Assembly: GCA_963920705.1 (NCBI GenBank)
Contig: CAWUCO010000227.1
Coordinates: forward strand, 1 to 64,000
Length of the DNA: 64,000 nucleotides
Direction of reading: 5' to 3'
Source of the DNA: Odiellus spinosus
Taxonomy: Eukaryota > Arthropoda > Arachnida > Opiliones > Phalangiidae
Below the pieces are notes generated by a model, which saw only the letters and a program-made list of their open reading frames with translations, was not told the DNA's origin and made no database searches. Positions 10,540 to 24,078 of the stretch are shown here, in pieces. Every line of letters begins with the position of its first letter. Position 1 is the first letter of the stretch. The translations under genes and the position numbers were made by a program.

Positions 10540-13500
10540 AAAAAAATAATACACCTCCTATAAAATAAATAATCAAAGATTATCCAAGGGGGACCCCTTG
10601 TAAAAAAATAATACACCCCCTGTAAAATAAATAATCAAACATTTTACACGGGGTACCCCTTGTAAAAAATAATACACCCCCTGTAAAATAAATAATAAAA
10701 AATTTTACAAGGGGTACCCCTTGTAAAAAAAAATACACCCCCTATAAAAGAAATAATCAAAAATTTTAAAGGGGTACCCTTTGTAAAAAAAAATACACCC
10801 CCTGTAAAATAAATAATCAAAAATTTTACAAGGGGTTCCCCTTGTAAAAAAAAATACACCCCCTATAAAAGAAATAATCAAAAATTTTACACGGGGTACC
10901 CTTTGTAAAAAAAAATACACCCCCTGTAAAATAAATAATCAAAAATTTTACAAGGGGTTCCCCTTGTAAAAAAAAAATACACCCCCTATAAAAGAAATAA
11001 TCAAAAATTTTACACGGGGTACCCCTTGTAAAAAACATAATACACCCCCTGTAAAATAAATAATCAAAAATTTTACAAGGGGTACCCCTTGTAAAAAAAT
11101 AATACACCCCCTGTAAAATAAATAATCAAAGATTTTACAAGGGATATCCCTTGTAAAAAAAATAATACACCCCCTGTAAAATAAATAATCAAAAATTTTA
11201 AAGGGGTACCCCTTGTAAAAAAAATAATACACCCCTATAAAATAAATGATCAAAAATTTTATACGGGGTACCCGTTGTAAAAAAATAATACATCCCCTAT
11301 AAAATAAATAATCAAAAATTTTACACGGGGTACCCCTTGTAAAAAATAATACACCCCCTGTAAAATAAATAATCAAAAATTTACAAGGGTTACCCCTTGT
11401 AAAAAAATAATGCACCTCCTGTAAAATAAATAATCAAAGATTTTACAAGGGGTACCTCGTGTAAAAAAAAATAATACACCTCCTATAAAATAAATAATCA
11501 AAGATTATCCAAGGGGGACCCCTTGTAAAAAAATAATACACCCCCTGTAAAATAAATAATCAAACATTTTACACGGGGTACTCCTTGTAAAAAATAATAC
11601 ACCCCCTGTAAAATAAATAATCAAAGATTTTACAAGGGTTACCCCTTGTAAAAAAATAATGCACCTCCTGTAAAATAAATAATCAAAGATTTTACAAGGG
11701 GTACCTCGTGTAAAAAAAAATAATACACCTCCTATAAAATAAATAATCAAAGATTATCCATGGGGGACCCCTTGTAAAAAAATAATACACCCCTGTAAAG
11801 TAAATAATCAAAGATTTTACAAGGGGTACCTCTTGTAAAAAAATAATACACCCCTGTAAAATAAATGATCAAAAATTTTACAAGGGATACCCCTTGTAAA
11901 AAATAATACACCCCGTGTAAAATAAATAATCAAAGATTTTACACGGGGTACCCCTTTTAAAAAAAAAAATACACCCCTATAAAATAAATGATCAAACATT
12001 TTACACGGGGTACTCCTTGTAAAAAAATAATACACCCCCTATAAAATAAATAATCAAAAATTTTAAAGGGGTACCCCTTGTAAAAAAAATAATACACCCC
12101 CTGTAAAATAAATAATCAAAAATTTTACAAGGGGTATCCCTTGTAAAAAAATAATCCACCCCCTGTAAAATAAATAATAAAAATTTTACACGGGGTACCC
12201 CTTTTAAAAAAATAATACACCCCCTGTAAAATAAATAATCAAAGATTTTACAAGGGTTACCCCTTGTAAAAAACATAATACACCCCCTGTAAAATAAATA
12301 ATCAAAAATTTTACAAGTGGTACCCCTTGTAAAAAAAAATACACCCCCTATAAAAGAAATAATCAAAGATTTTACAAGGGGTATCCCTTGTAAAAAAATA
12401 ATCCACCCCTGAAAAATTAATAATCAAAAATTTTAAAGGGGTACCCCTTGTAAAAAAAATACACCCCCTGTAAAATAAATAATCAAAAATTTTAAAGGGG
12501 TGCCCCTTGTAAAAAAATAATACACCCCCTGTAAAATAAATAATCAAAAATTTTACAAGGGGTATCCCTTGTAAAAAAATAATAAACCCCCTGTAAAATA
12601 AATAAGCAAAAATTTTAAAAGGGGTATCCCTTGTAAAAAAATAATCCACCCCCTGTAAAATAAATAATCAAAAATTTTACACGGGGTACCCCTTTTAAAA
12701 AAATAATACACCCCCTGTAAAATAAATAATCAAAGATTTTACAAGGGTTACCCCTTGTAAAAAACATAAAACACCCCCTGTAAAATAAATAATCAAAAAT
12801 TTTAAAGGGGTACCCCTTTTAAAAAAATAATACACCCCCTGTAAAATAAATAATCAAAGATTTTACAAGGGTTACCCCTTGTAAAAAAAATTATCCACCC
12901 CCTGTAAAATAAATAATCAAAAATTTTAAATGGTACCCCTTGTAAAAAAAATAATAAACCCCCTGTAAAATAAATAATCAAAAATTTTAAAGGGGTATCC
13001 CTTGTAAAAAAATAATCCACCCCCTGTAAAATAAATAATCAAAAATTTTACACGGGGTACCCCTTGTAAAAAAATAGTACACCCCCTGTAAAATAAATAA
13101 TCAGATTTTACAAGGGTTACCCCTTGTAAAAAACATAATACACCCCCTGTAAAATAAATAATCAAAGATTTTACAAGGGGTATCCCTTGTAAGAAAATAA
13201 TCCACCCCCTGTAAAATAAATAATCAAAAATTTTAAAGGGGTACCCCTTGTAAAAAAAAAATAATAAACCCCCTGTAAAATAAATAATCAAAAATTTTAC
13301 GAGGGGTATCCCTTGTAAAAAAAATTATCCACCCCCTGTAAAATAAATAATTAAAAATATTACAAGGGGTACCCCTTGTAAAAAACATAATACACCCCTA
13401 TAAAATAAACGATCAAAAATTTTACACGCGGTACCCCTTGTAAAAAAATAATACACCCCCTGTAAAATAAATAATCAAAAATTTTACAAGGGGTACCCCT

Positions 13501-16500
13501 TGTAAAAAAAAAATACACCCCCTATAAAAGAAATAATCAAAAATTTTAAAGGGGTACCCTTTGTAAAAAAAAATACACCCCCTGTAAAATAAATAATCAA
13601 AAATTTTACAAGGGGTTCCCCTTGTAAAAAAAAATACACCCCCTATAAAAGAAATAAACAAAAATTTTACACGGGGTACCCCTTGTAAAAAACATAATAC
13701 ACCCCCTGTAAAATATATAATCAAAAATTTTACAAGGGGTACCCCTTGTAAAAAAATAATACACCCCCTGTAAAATAAATAATCAAAGATTTTACAAGGG
13801 ATATCCCTTGTAAAAAAAATAATCCACCCCCTGTAAAAAAAATAATCAAAAATTTTAAAGGGGTACCCCTTGTAAAAATAATAATACACCCCCTGTAAAA
13901 TAAATAATCAAAGATTTTACAAGGGGTATCCCTTGTAAAAAATAATCCACACCTTGTAAAATAAATAATCAAAAATTTTACACGGGGTACCCCTTTTAAA
14001 AAAATAATACACCCCCTGTAAAATAAATAATCAAAAATTTTACAAGGGGTATCCCTTGTAAGAAAATAATCCACCCCCTGTAAAATAAATAATCAAAGAT
14101 TTTACAAGGGTTACCCCTTGTAAAAAACATAATACACCCCCTGTAAAATAAATAATCAAAAATTTTACAAGGGGTACCCCTTGTAAAAAAAAATACACCC
14201 CCTATAAAAGAAATAATCAAAGATTTTACAAGGGGTATCCCTTGTAAAAAATAATCCACCCCCTGTAAAATAAATTTTAAAGGGGTACCCCTTGTAAAGA
14301 AAAAATAATAAACCCCCTGTAAAATAAATAATCAAAAATTTTACGAGGGGTATCCCTTGTAAAAAAAATTATCCACCCCCTGTAAAATAAATAATCAAAA
14401 ATATTACAAGGGGTACCCCTTGTAAAAAACATAATACACCCCTATAAAATAAACGATCAAAAATTTTACACGGGGTACCCCTTGTAAAAAATAATACACC
14501 CCCTGTAAAATAAATAATCAAAAATTTTACAAGGGGTACCCCTTGTAAAAAAAAATACACCCCCTATAAAAGAAATAATCAAAAATTTTAAAGGGGTACC
14601 CTTTGTAAAAAAAAAAAAAATACACCCCCTGTAAAATAAATAATCAAAAATTTTACACGGGGTACCCCTTGTAAAAAAATAATACACCACCTATAAAATA
14701 AATAATCAAAGATTTTACAAGGGGTACCCCTTGTAAAAAACATAATACACCCCCTGTAAATAAATAATCAAAAATTTTACAAGGGTTCCCCTTGTAAAAA
14801 AAAAATACACCCCCTATAAAAGAAATAATCAAAAATTTTACACGGGGTACCCCTTGTAAAAAAATAATACACCCCCTGTAAAATAAATAATCAAAGATTT
14901 TACAAGGGGTACCCCTTGTAAAAAACATAATACACCCCCTGTAAAATAAATAATCAAAGATTTTACAAGGGGTATCCCTTGTAAAAAATAATCCACCCCC
15001 TGTAAAATAAATAATCAAAAATTTTAAAGGGGTACCCCTTGTAAAAAAAAAATAATAAACCCCCTGTAAAATAAATAATCAAAAATTTTACGAGGGGTAT
15101 CCCTTGTAAAAAAAATTATCCACCCCCTGTAAAATAAATAATCAAAAATATTACAAGGGGTACCCCTTGTAAAAAACATAATACACCCCTATAAAATAAA
15201 CGATCAAAAATTTTACACGGGGTACCCTTCTAAAAAAATAATACACCCCCTGTAAAATAAATAATCAAAAATTTTAAAGGGGTACCCTTTGTAAAAAAAA
15301 AAATACACCCCCTGTAAAATAAATAATCAAAAATTTTACACGGGGTACCCCTTGTAAAAAAATAATACACCACCTATAAAATAAATAATCAAAGATTTTA
15401 CAAGGGGTACCCCTTGTAAAAAACATAATACACCAACTGTAAATAAATAATCAAAAATTTTACAAGGGGTTCCCCTTGTAAAAAAAAAATACACCCCCTA
15501 TAAAAGAAATAATCAAAAATTTTACACGGGGTACCCCTTGTAAAAAAATAATACACCCCCTGTAAAATAAATAATCAAAGATTTTACAAGGGGTACCCCT
15601 TGTAAAAAACATAATACACCCCCTGTAAAATAAATAATCAAAAATTTTACAAGGGGTATCCCTGGTAAAAAAAAATTATCCACCCCTGTAAAATAAATAA
15701 TCAAAAATTTTACAAGGGGTACCCCTTTAAAAAAAAATAATACAACGCCTGTAAAATAAATATTCAAAGATTTTACAAGGGGTACCAATTGTAAAAAAAA
15801 ATAATACTCCCCCTGTAAAATAAATAATCAAAGATTTTTCAAGGGGTTCCCCTAGTAAAAAAAATAATTCGCCCCCTGTAAAATAAATAATCAAAGATTT
15901 TACAAGCGGTACCCCTTGTAAAAAAAATAATGCACCCCCTATAAAATAAATATTCAAAGATTATACCTGGGGTACCCCTTGTAAAACATATATTACACCC
16001 CTTGTAAAATAAATAATAAAAGATTTTACAAGGGGTACTCCTTGTAAAAAAAATAATACACCCTATAAAATAAATGATCAAAGATTTTACAAGGGGTACT
16101 CCTTGTAAAAAAAATAATACACCCCTATAAAATAAATAATCAAAAATTTTAAAGGGGTACCCCTTGTAAAAAAAGAATACACCCTCTGTAAAATAAATAA
16201 TCAAAAATTTTACAAGGGGTATCCCTTGTAAAAAAAAATAATCCACCCCCTGTAAAATAAATAATCAAAAATTTCAAAGGGGTACCCTTTGTAAAAAAAA
16301 AATAATAAACCCCTGTAAAATAAATAATCAAAAATTTTTCAAGGGATATCCCTTGTAAAAAAATAATACACCCCCTGTAAAATAAATAATCAGAGATTTT
16401 ACAAGGGGTATCCCTTGTAAAAAAAATAATAAACCCCTGTAAATTAAATAATCAAAATTTTTAAAGGGGTACCCTTTGTAAAAAAATAATATACCCCCTG

Positions 16501-19500
16501 TAACATAAATAATCAAAACTTTTACAAGGGGTATCACTTGTAAAAAAATAATCCACCCCTGTAAAATAAATAATGAAACATTTTACAATGGGTACCCTTT
16601 GTAAAAAATAATACACCCCTGTAAAATAAATAATCAAAACTTTAACACGGGTTACCCCTATTAAAAAAATAATACACCCCTTGTAAAAAAATAATACACC
16701 CCTTGTAAAATAAATAATCAAAGATTTTACAAGGGGTACTCCTTGTAAAAAAAATAATACACCCCTATAAAATAAATGATCAAAAATTTTAAAGGGGTAC
16801 CCCTTGTAAAAAAAATAATACACCCCCTGTAAAATAAATAATCAAAAATTTTAAAGGGGTACCCCTTGTAAAAAATAATACACCCCTGTAAAATAAATAA
16901 TCAAACATTTACAAGGGATACCCCTTGTAAAAAACATAATACACCCCCTGTAAAATAAATAACAAAAATTTTACAAGGGGTACAACTTGTAAAAAAAAAT
17001 ACACCCCCTATAAAAGAAATAATCAAAGATTTTACAAGGGGTATCCCTTGTAAAAAAATAATCAACTCCCTGTAAAATAAATAATGAAAAATTTTACAAT
17101 GGGTACCCCTTGTAAAAAAATAATACACCCCTGTAAAATAAATAATCAAAACTTTAACACGGGTTACCCCTTGTAAAAAAATAATACACCCCTTGTAAAA
17201 AATAATACACCCCTTGTAAAATAAATAATCAAAGATTTTACAAGGGGTACTCCTTGTAAAAAAAATAATACACCCCTATAAAATAAATGATCAAAAATTT
17301 TAAAGGGGTACCCCTTGTAAAAAAATAATACACCTCCTGTAAAATAAATAATCAAAAACTTTACAAGGGGTATCCCTTGTAAAAAAATAATCCACCCACA
17401 GTAAAATAAATAATCAAAAATTTTACAAGGGGTACCCCTTGTAGAAAAATATATCCCCTATAAAATAAATAATCAAATATTTTACACGGGGTACCCCTTG
17501 TAAAAAATAATACACCCCCTGTAAAATAAATAATCAAAAATTTACAAGGGGTACCCATTGTAAAAAAAACATAATACACCCCCTGTAAAATAAATAATCA
17601 AAAATTTTACAAGGGGTACCCCTTGTAAAAAAAAAAAAAAAAATACACCCCCTATAAAAGAAATAATCAAACATTTTACATGGGGTACCCCTTGTAAAAA
17701 AATAATACACCGCCAGTAAAATAAATAATCAAAAATTTTACAAGGGGTACCCCTTGTAAAAAAATAATACACCCCCTGTAAAATAAATAATCAAAGATTT
17801 TACAAGGGGTATCCCTTGTAAAAAAAATAATCCACCCCCTGTAAAATAAATAATCAAAAATTTTAAAGGGGTACCCCTTGCAAAAAAATAATATACCCCC
17901 TGTAAAATAAATAATCAAAAATTTTACAAAGGGTATCCCTTGTAAAAAAAATTATCCACCCAATGTAAAATAAATAATCAAAAATTTTACAAGGGGTACC
18001 CCTTTAAAAAAAATAATACAACGCCTGTAAAATAAATATTCAAAGATTTTACAAGGGGTACCAATTGTAAAAAAAAAAATAATACTCCCCCTGTAAAATA
18101 AATAATCAAAGATTTTTCAAGGGGTTCCCCTAGTAAAAAAAATAATTCACCCCCTGTAAAATAAATAATCAAAGATTTTACAAGCGGTACCCCTTGTAAA
18201 AAAAATAATGCACCCCCTATAAAATAAATAATCAAAGATTATACCTGGGGTACCCCTTGTAAAACATATATTACACCCCTTGTAAAATAAATAATAAAAG
18301 ATTTTACAAGGGGTACTCCTTGTAAAAAAAAAATAATACACCCTATAAAATAAATGATCAAAAATTTTACACGGAGTACCCCTTGTAAAAAAATAATACC
18401 CCCCCTGTAAATAAGTAATCAAAAATTTTAAAGGGGTACCCCTTGTAAAAAAAAGAATACACCCCCTGTAAAATAAATAATCAAAAATTTTACAAGGGGT
18501 ATCCCTTGTAAAAAAAAAAATAATCCACCCCCTGTAAAATAAATAATCAAAAATTTTAAAGGGGTACCCTTTGTAAAAAACATAATACACCCCCTGTAAA
18601 ATAAATAATCAAAGATTTTACAAGGGGTATCCCTTGTAAAAAATAATCCACCCCCTGTAAAATAAATAATCAAAAATTTTAAAGGGGTACCCCTTGTAAA
18701 AAAAAAATAATAAACCCCCTGTAAAATAAATAATCAAAAATTTTACGAGGGGTATCCCTTGTAAAAAAAATTATCCACCCCCTGTAAAATAAATAATCAA
18801 AAATATTACAAGGGGTACCCCTTGTAAAAAACATAATACACCCCTATAAAATAAACGATCAAAAATTTTACACGGGGTACCCTTCTAAAAAAATAATACA
18901 CCCCCTGTAAAATAAATAATCAAAAATTTTAAAGGGGTACCCTTTGTAAAAAAAAAATACACCCCCTGTAAAATAAATAATCAAAAATTTTACACGGGGT
19001 ACCCCTTGTAAAAAAATAATACACCACCTATAAAATAAATAATCAAAGATTTTACAAGGGGTACCCCTTGTAAAAAACATAATACACCAACTGTAAATAA
19101 ATAATCAAAAATTTTACAAGGGGTTCCCCTTGTAAAAAAAAAATACACCCCCTATAAAAGAAATAATCAAAAATTTTACACGGGGTACCCCTTGTAAAAA
19201 AATAATACACCCCCTGTAAAATAAATAATCAAAGATTTTACAAGGGGTACCCCTTGTAAAAAACATAATACACCCCCTGTAAAATAAATAATCAAAAATT
19301 TTACAAGGGGTACCCCTTGTAAAAAAATAATACACCCCCTGTAAAATAAATAATCAAAGATTTTACAAGGGATATCCCTTGTAAAAAAAATAATCCACCC
19401 CCTGTAAAATAAATAATCAAAAATTTTAAAGGGGTACCCCTTGTAAAAAAAATAATAAACCCCCTGTAAAATAAATAATCAAAAATTTTACAAGGGGTAT

Positions 19501-22437
19501 CCCTGGTAAAAAAAAATTATCCACCCCTGTAAAATAAATAATCAAAAATTTTACAAGGGGTACCCCTTTAAAAAAAAATAATACAACGCCTGTAAAATAA
19601 ATATTCAAAGATTTTACAAGGGGTACCAATTGTAAAAAAAAAATAATACTCCCCCTGTAAAATAAATAATCAAAGATTTTTCAAGGGGTTCCCCTAGTAA
19701 AAAAAATAATTCGCCCCCTGTAAAATAAATAATCAAAGATTTTACAAGCGGTACCCCTTGTAAAAAAAATAATGCACCCCCTATAAAATAAATAATCAAA
19801 GATTATACCTGGGGTACCCCTTGTAAAACATATATTACACCCCTTGTAAAATAAATAATAAAAGATTTTACAAGGGGTACTCCTTGTAAAAAAAATAATA
19901 CACCCTATAAAATAAATGATCAAAGATTTTACAAGGGGTACTCCTTGTAAAAAAAATAATACACCCCTATAAAATAAATAATCAAAAATTTTAAAGGGGT
20001 ACCCCTTGTAAAAAAAGAATACACCCTCTGTAAAATAAATAATCAAAAATTTTACAAGGGGTATCCCTTGTAAAAAAAAATAATCCACCCCCTGTAAAAT
20101 AAATAATCAAAAATTTTAAAGGGGTACCCTTTGTAAAAAAAAATAATAAACCCCTGTAAAATAAATAATCAAAAATTTTTCAAGGGATATCCCTTGTAAA
20201 AAAATAATACACCCCCTGTAAAATAAATAATCAGAGATTTTACAAGGGGTATCCCTTGTAAAAAAAATAATAAACCCCTGTAAATTAAATAATCAAAATT
20301 TTTAAAGGGGTACCCTTTGTAAAAAAATAATATACCCCCTGTAACATAAATAATCAAAACTTTTACAAGGGGTATCACTTGTAAAAAAATAATCCACCCC
20401 TGTAAAATAAATAATGAAACATTTTACAATGGGTACCCTTTGTAAAAAATAATACACCCCTGTAAAATAAATAATCAAAACTTTAACACGGGTTACCCCT
20501 ATTAAAAAAATAATACACCCCTTGTAAAAAAAATAATACACCCCTTGTAAAATAAATAATCAAAGATTTTACAAGGGGTACTCCTTGTAAAAAAAATAAT
20601 ACACCCCTATAAAATAAATGATCAAAAATTTTAAAGGGGTACCCCTTGTAAAAAAAATAATACACCCCCTGTAAAATAAATAATCAAAAATTTTAAAGGG
20701 GTACCCCTTGTAAAAAATAATACACCCCTGTAAAATAAATAATCAAACATTTACAAGGGATACCCCTTGTAAAAAACATAATACACCCCCTGTAAAATAA
20801 ATAACAAAAATTTTACAAGGGGTACAACTTGTAAAAAAAAATACACCCCCTATAAAAGAAATAATCAAAGATTTTACAAGGGGTATCCCTTGTAAAAAAA
20901 TAATCAACTCCCTGTAAAATAAATAATGAAAAATTTTACAATGGGTACCCCTTGTAAAAAAATAATACACCCCTGTAAAATAAATAATCAAAACTTTAAC
21001 ACGGGTTACCCCTTGTAAAAAAATAATACACCCCTTGTAAAAAATAATACACCCCTTGTAAAATAAATAATCAAAGATTTTACAAGGGGTACTCCTTGTA
21101 AAAAAAATAATACACCCTATAAAATAAATGATCAAAAATTTTAAAGGGGTACCCCTTGTAAAAAAATAATACACCTCCTGTAAAATAAATAATCAAAAAC
21201 TTTACAAGGGGTATCCCTTGTAAAAAAATAATCCACCCACAGTAAAATAAATAATCAAAAATTTTACAAGGGGTACCCCTTGTAGAAAAATATATCCCCT
21301 ATAAAATAAATAATCAAATATTTTACACGGGGTACCCCTTGTAAAAAATAATACACCCCCTGTAAAATAAATAATCAAAAATTTACAAGGGGTACCCATT
21401 GTAAAAAAAACATAATACACCCCCTGTAAAATAAATAATCAAAAATTTTACAAGGGGTACCCCTTGTAAAAAAAAAAAAAAAAATACACTCCCTATAAAA
21501 GAAATAATCAAACATTTTACATGGGGTACCCCTTGTAAAAAAATAATACACCGCCAGTAAAATAAATAATCAAAAATTTTACAAGGGGTACCCCTTGTAA
21601 AAAAATAATACACCCCCTGTAAAATAAATAATCAAAGATTTTACAAGGGGTATCCCTTGTAAAAAAAATAATCCACCCCCTGTAAAATAAATAATCAAAA
21701 ATTTTAAAGGGGTACCCCTTGCAAAAAAATAATATACCCCCTGTAAAATAAATAATCAAAAATTTTACAAAGGGTATCCCTTGTAAAAAAAATTATCCAC
21801 CCAATGTAAAATAAATAATCAAAAATTTTACAAGGGGTACCCCTTTAAAAAAAATAATACAACGCCTGTAAAATAAATATTCAAAGATTTTACAAGGGGT
21901 ACCAATTGTAAAAAAAAAAATAATACTCCCCCTGTAAAATAAATAATCAAAGATTTTTCAAGGGGTTCCCCTAGTAAAAAAAATAATTCACCCCCTGTAA
22001 AATAAATAATCAAAGATTTTACAAGCGGTACCCCTTGTAAAAAAAATAATGCACCCCCTATAAAATAAATAATCAAAGATTATACCTGGGGTACCCCTTG
22101 TAAAACATATATTACACCCCTTGTAAAATAAATAATAAAAGATTTTACAAGGGGTACTCCTTGTAAAAAAAAAATAATACACCCTATAAAATAAATGATC
22201 AAAAATTTTACACGGAGTACCCCTTGTAAAAAAATAATACCCCCCCTGTAAATAAGTAATCAAAAATTTTAAAGGGGTACCCCTTGTAAAAAAAAGAATA
22301 CACCCCCTGTAAAATAAATAATCAAAAATTTTACAAGGGGTATCCCTTGTAAAAAAAAAAATAATCCACCCCCTGTAAAATAAATAATCAAAAATTTTAA
22401 AGGGGTACCCTTTGTAAAAAAAAATAATAAACCCCTG
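10540..22437. repeat. Satellite array, ~61-62 bp monomer with a perfect palindrome
   Basis: Roughly 190-200 tandem monomers. Each reads approximately as ATAATACACCCCCTGTAAAA, TAAATAATCAAAAATTTTAC, then AAGGGGTACCCCTTGTAAAA. The core ACAAGGGGTACCCCTTGT, extended by TTTT/AAAA, is a 26-bp perfect palindrome around a KpnI-like GGTACC. The CCCCCTGTAAAA block is also complementary to the TTTTACAAGGGG block, so each monomer can fold in two ways. Monomers vary mainly in A-run length, AAAATTTT/AAGATTTT, GGTACC/GGTATC and CCCTGT/CCCTAT. The many open minus-strand frames here are a by-product of the repeat. The array runs from about 100 bases beyond Polinton fossil A into a truncated Harbinger transposase. 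Confidence 0.97.
14917..22425. repeat. Tandem higher-order duplication in the satellite (~3.66 and ~3.84 kb)
   Basis: Unit 1 (about 14917-18572) and unit 2 (about 18573-22425) match monomer by monomer, including private variants such as CCTGGTAAAA, ACCAATTGTA, CATATATTACACC and GTAACATAAA. The offset is about 3655 bases at the left and 3841 from about 15650 onward. Unit 2 therefore carries an extra ~186 bases, equal to three monomers, near 19300-19480. The near-identity implies a recent duplication. Confidence 0.9.
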
Positions 22438-22979
22438 TACATTTAGTACTGATAATCTTAACAAGTTCGAGAAAGAGATAATGCGCGTTCCCTTTCGACA
22501 GATCAAATCGGTCCGCTACACTTCTAAATGAGTCGGGTGTTGCCAATAGCCATAGGCAAACCAAAACACGTTTCTCAACCGGTACAACTATGTTAATTTT
22601 TGATTCTGATAGAGCAGCGCCGCAGAGAAGAATCAATTGCTAATTAGAAATATATGTTAATTATGTTTAAAAATATTTATTTTAGAAACACATACCTCTA
22701 CAGTATAACGGCTCATTCTAAAATGACATTTAAAAGCTGTCTGTATAAAAAGGGACAATTCTTTCAACATAATCCACAATTCTAACTGGACACTCCCTAG
22801 GTTTAAACAGGTTCAAAGCCACTATTGGAACTATAACATTTTTTCTTTTTCGCATAACTTGGAATTAAATTTAATTCCAGTTCATCATCGTTAGACAGTT
22901 CATTAATAAGTAAATATAACAACTTTCTTTTAAATCTGTTATTGGGGCCGAGAATTGCAGGAGCTGTAGCAGACGCCAT
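22437..22979 (-). pseudogene. PIF/Harbinger (HARBI1-type) transposase, N-terminal part, cut by the satellite
   Basis: The first exon (about 22699-22979) has FKRKLLYLLINELSNDDELE and ends FKCHFRMSRYTVE before a GTATGT donor. The second (22437-22636) has EKRVLVCLWLLATPDSFRSV and ADRFDLSKGNAHYLF, the helix-turn-helix of HARBI1-like transposases. The DDE nuclease domain is absent: the reading breaks off at about 22437, where satellite monomers begin. A one-base frame change also seems to lie in the A-run of the first exon (near 22850). This is a plain DNA transposon, dead. Confidence 0.85.
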
Positions 22980-23364
22980 TTGTCCGTCACTCTCAATATG
23001 AAGATATTCTGAAAAGGGCGTTCAACAACTTCTGACGTAGCGTTGACCAAAACTCTCAACGGTAGCTCAACGAGTTTCTTCCCGTTGAGTGTTACTGAAC
23101 GAAGCCAAAGTCAACAGTTGAAATAAATCTCCAAATCGTGAAATGATCCGCGGCGAGCGTGAAAAAAAAACGTACTTGTTCGACGGCGGCTTTTATCCAA
23201 ATATAAATATTCAAAACAGCCTTATATACTTTAAAATCGCCGCTTAGAAAAAACCCTCAGGGTACAGACTGTTTTCTTTTCCGGGATAGTAGTAAACAGC
23301 ACGCTGTTATTTCGGGGTCACTGTATTTTTGTTTTATAGGCGTTGTCTGACATAATTTTTTTCA
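22980..23364. other. Spacer, no gene
   Basis: Contains short inverted GTTGA/TCAAC motifs around 23030-23110 that could be remains of the Harbinger end, and a splice-acceptor-like TTTTTTTCAG just before 23365. No open frame of note. Confidence 0.35.
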
Positions 23365-23736
23365 GCTTTTACAAGGCAACAGTTCAGACGATTAGTTCGG
23401 GACGGAAAGACGGAGATTCGACCGTGTCAAGTGGTTCCGTGTTTCTGGTGCTCGGACGTGTGCGAAGTTTCATTACCTATAAGCGGTGGCTCTATTCACT
23501 ACTGCATTAACAAGGACTGTCTGAGCTATAAACACGCTATATACATTCAGAGAGGTTGCGCTCTTAACCTTACAATACCTTCGAGCTACCTTAACCTACT
23601 CCCCGCCTCGCGCTTTTGTATCAATTGCGATACGTACTCTTCGCACGAAAACCGCTATAGAAGTTCGTGCATTTTCTTCGAGGAAGAAGAAAATCAAGAA
23701 TATTGCTGCCGTTATCTAAAAGATGGATCTCTTTGA
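23365..23736 (+). CDS. Cys-rich family protein, member 1
   Basis: An exon-like open stretch follows an acceptor at 23364. The pattern is PCFWCSDVCEV, IHYCINKDCLSYKHAIYI, RFCINCDTYSS and RYRSSCIFFEEEENQEYCC. It aligns with the minus-strand protein at 24855-25213: CFCC...CDV, IYYCLNTKCVCYKKSVYI, FFCVNCDLFSW, RYLKPCKLYENQNYLC. Even the segment before the first Cys (QQFRRLV / NQFDDIF) and the acceptor just upstream of it correspond. The paired Cys suggest zinc binding. I do not recognise the family. A second small frame starts at 23723 and overlaps its end. Confidence 0.6.
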   Translation, partial: AFTRQQFRRLVRDGKTEIRPCQVVPCFWCSDVCEVSLPISGGSIHYCINKDCLSYKHAIYIQRGCALNLTIPSSYLNLLPASRFCINCDTYSSHENRYRSSCIFFEEEENQEYCCRYLKDGSL

Positions 23737-23905
23737 AGCGGACTATTGACAAATGGATTTTCTTCAGAATTACTACTATTTGTATTTGCCGGTCTACTTT
23801 TCGTGCCATAAGGGATGGAAAGCCTGCCTCGTGAGTAGTATTATCCCCCACTTCGAGCTAACTCCCGCATTCCTCACCAGTGGCGCTGCGATCGCTTTTC
23901 GCTGA
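23723..23905 (+). CDS. Small frame overlapping the end of Cys-rich member 1
   Basis: An ATG at 23723 (MDLFEADY) overlaps the previous stop by 14 bases. After an early stop, the same frame continues from MDFLQNYYYLYLPVYFSCHKG to 23905. The start resembles that of the frame overlapping the other Cys-rich gene (MHLSENMNMYSSYHFY at 24876). The recurrence of a small overlapping frame in both places is the only support for coding. Confidence 0.25.
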
Positions 23906-24078
23906 ATCATAGCTTTGGCCAGGCATGAGCGGAAAAAATAGCTAGAAAGGTCTCTGACGGTTATCCATCACAGTTTGACAGGTAAATAGATCAACATGTA
24001 AACCAATCAACAACAAAGGGAGAATAAAGTCTCTTCAAAGGGAGACTGAAACGTTTTTAAGCACAAATCTGATTTTAT

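Noticed and set aside
10540-22437. CRISPR-like array
   Set aside because: The units are contiguous near-identical monomers with no unique spacers, in a eukaryotic context.
10644-22506. Dozens of minus-strand frames encoding repeats of FTRGTPCKIFDYLFYRGCII-type peptide
   Set aside because: They are the satellite read in rotating frames. The monomer is not a multiple of three and happens to lack stops on that strand. Start and stop points vary with A-run length, and there is no codon bias or conserved protein.
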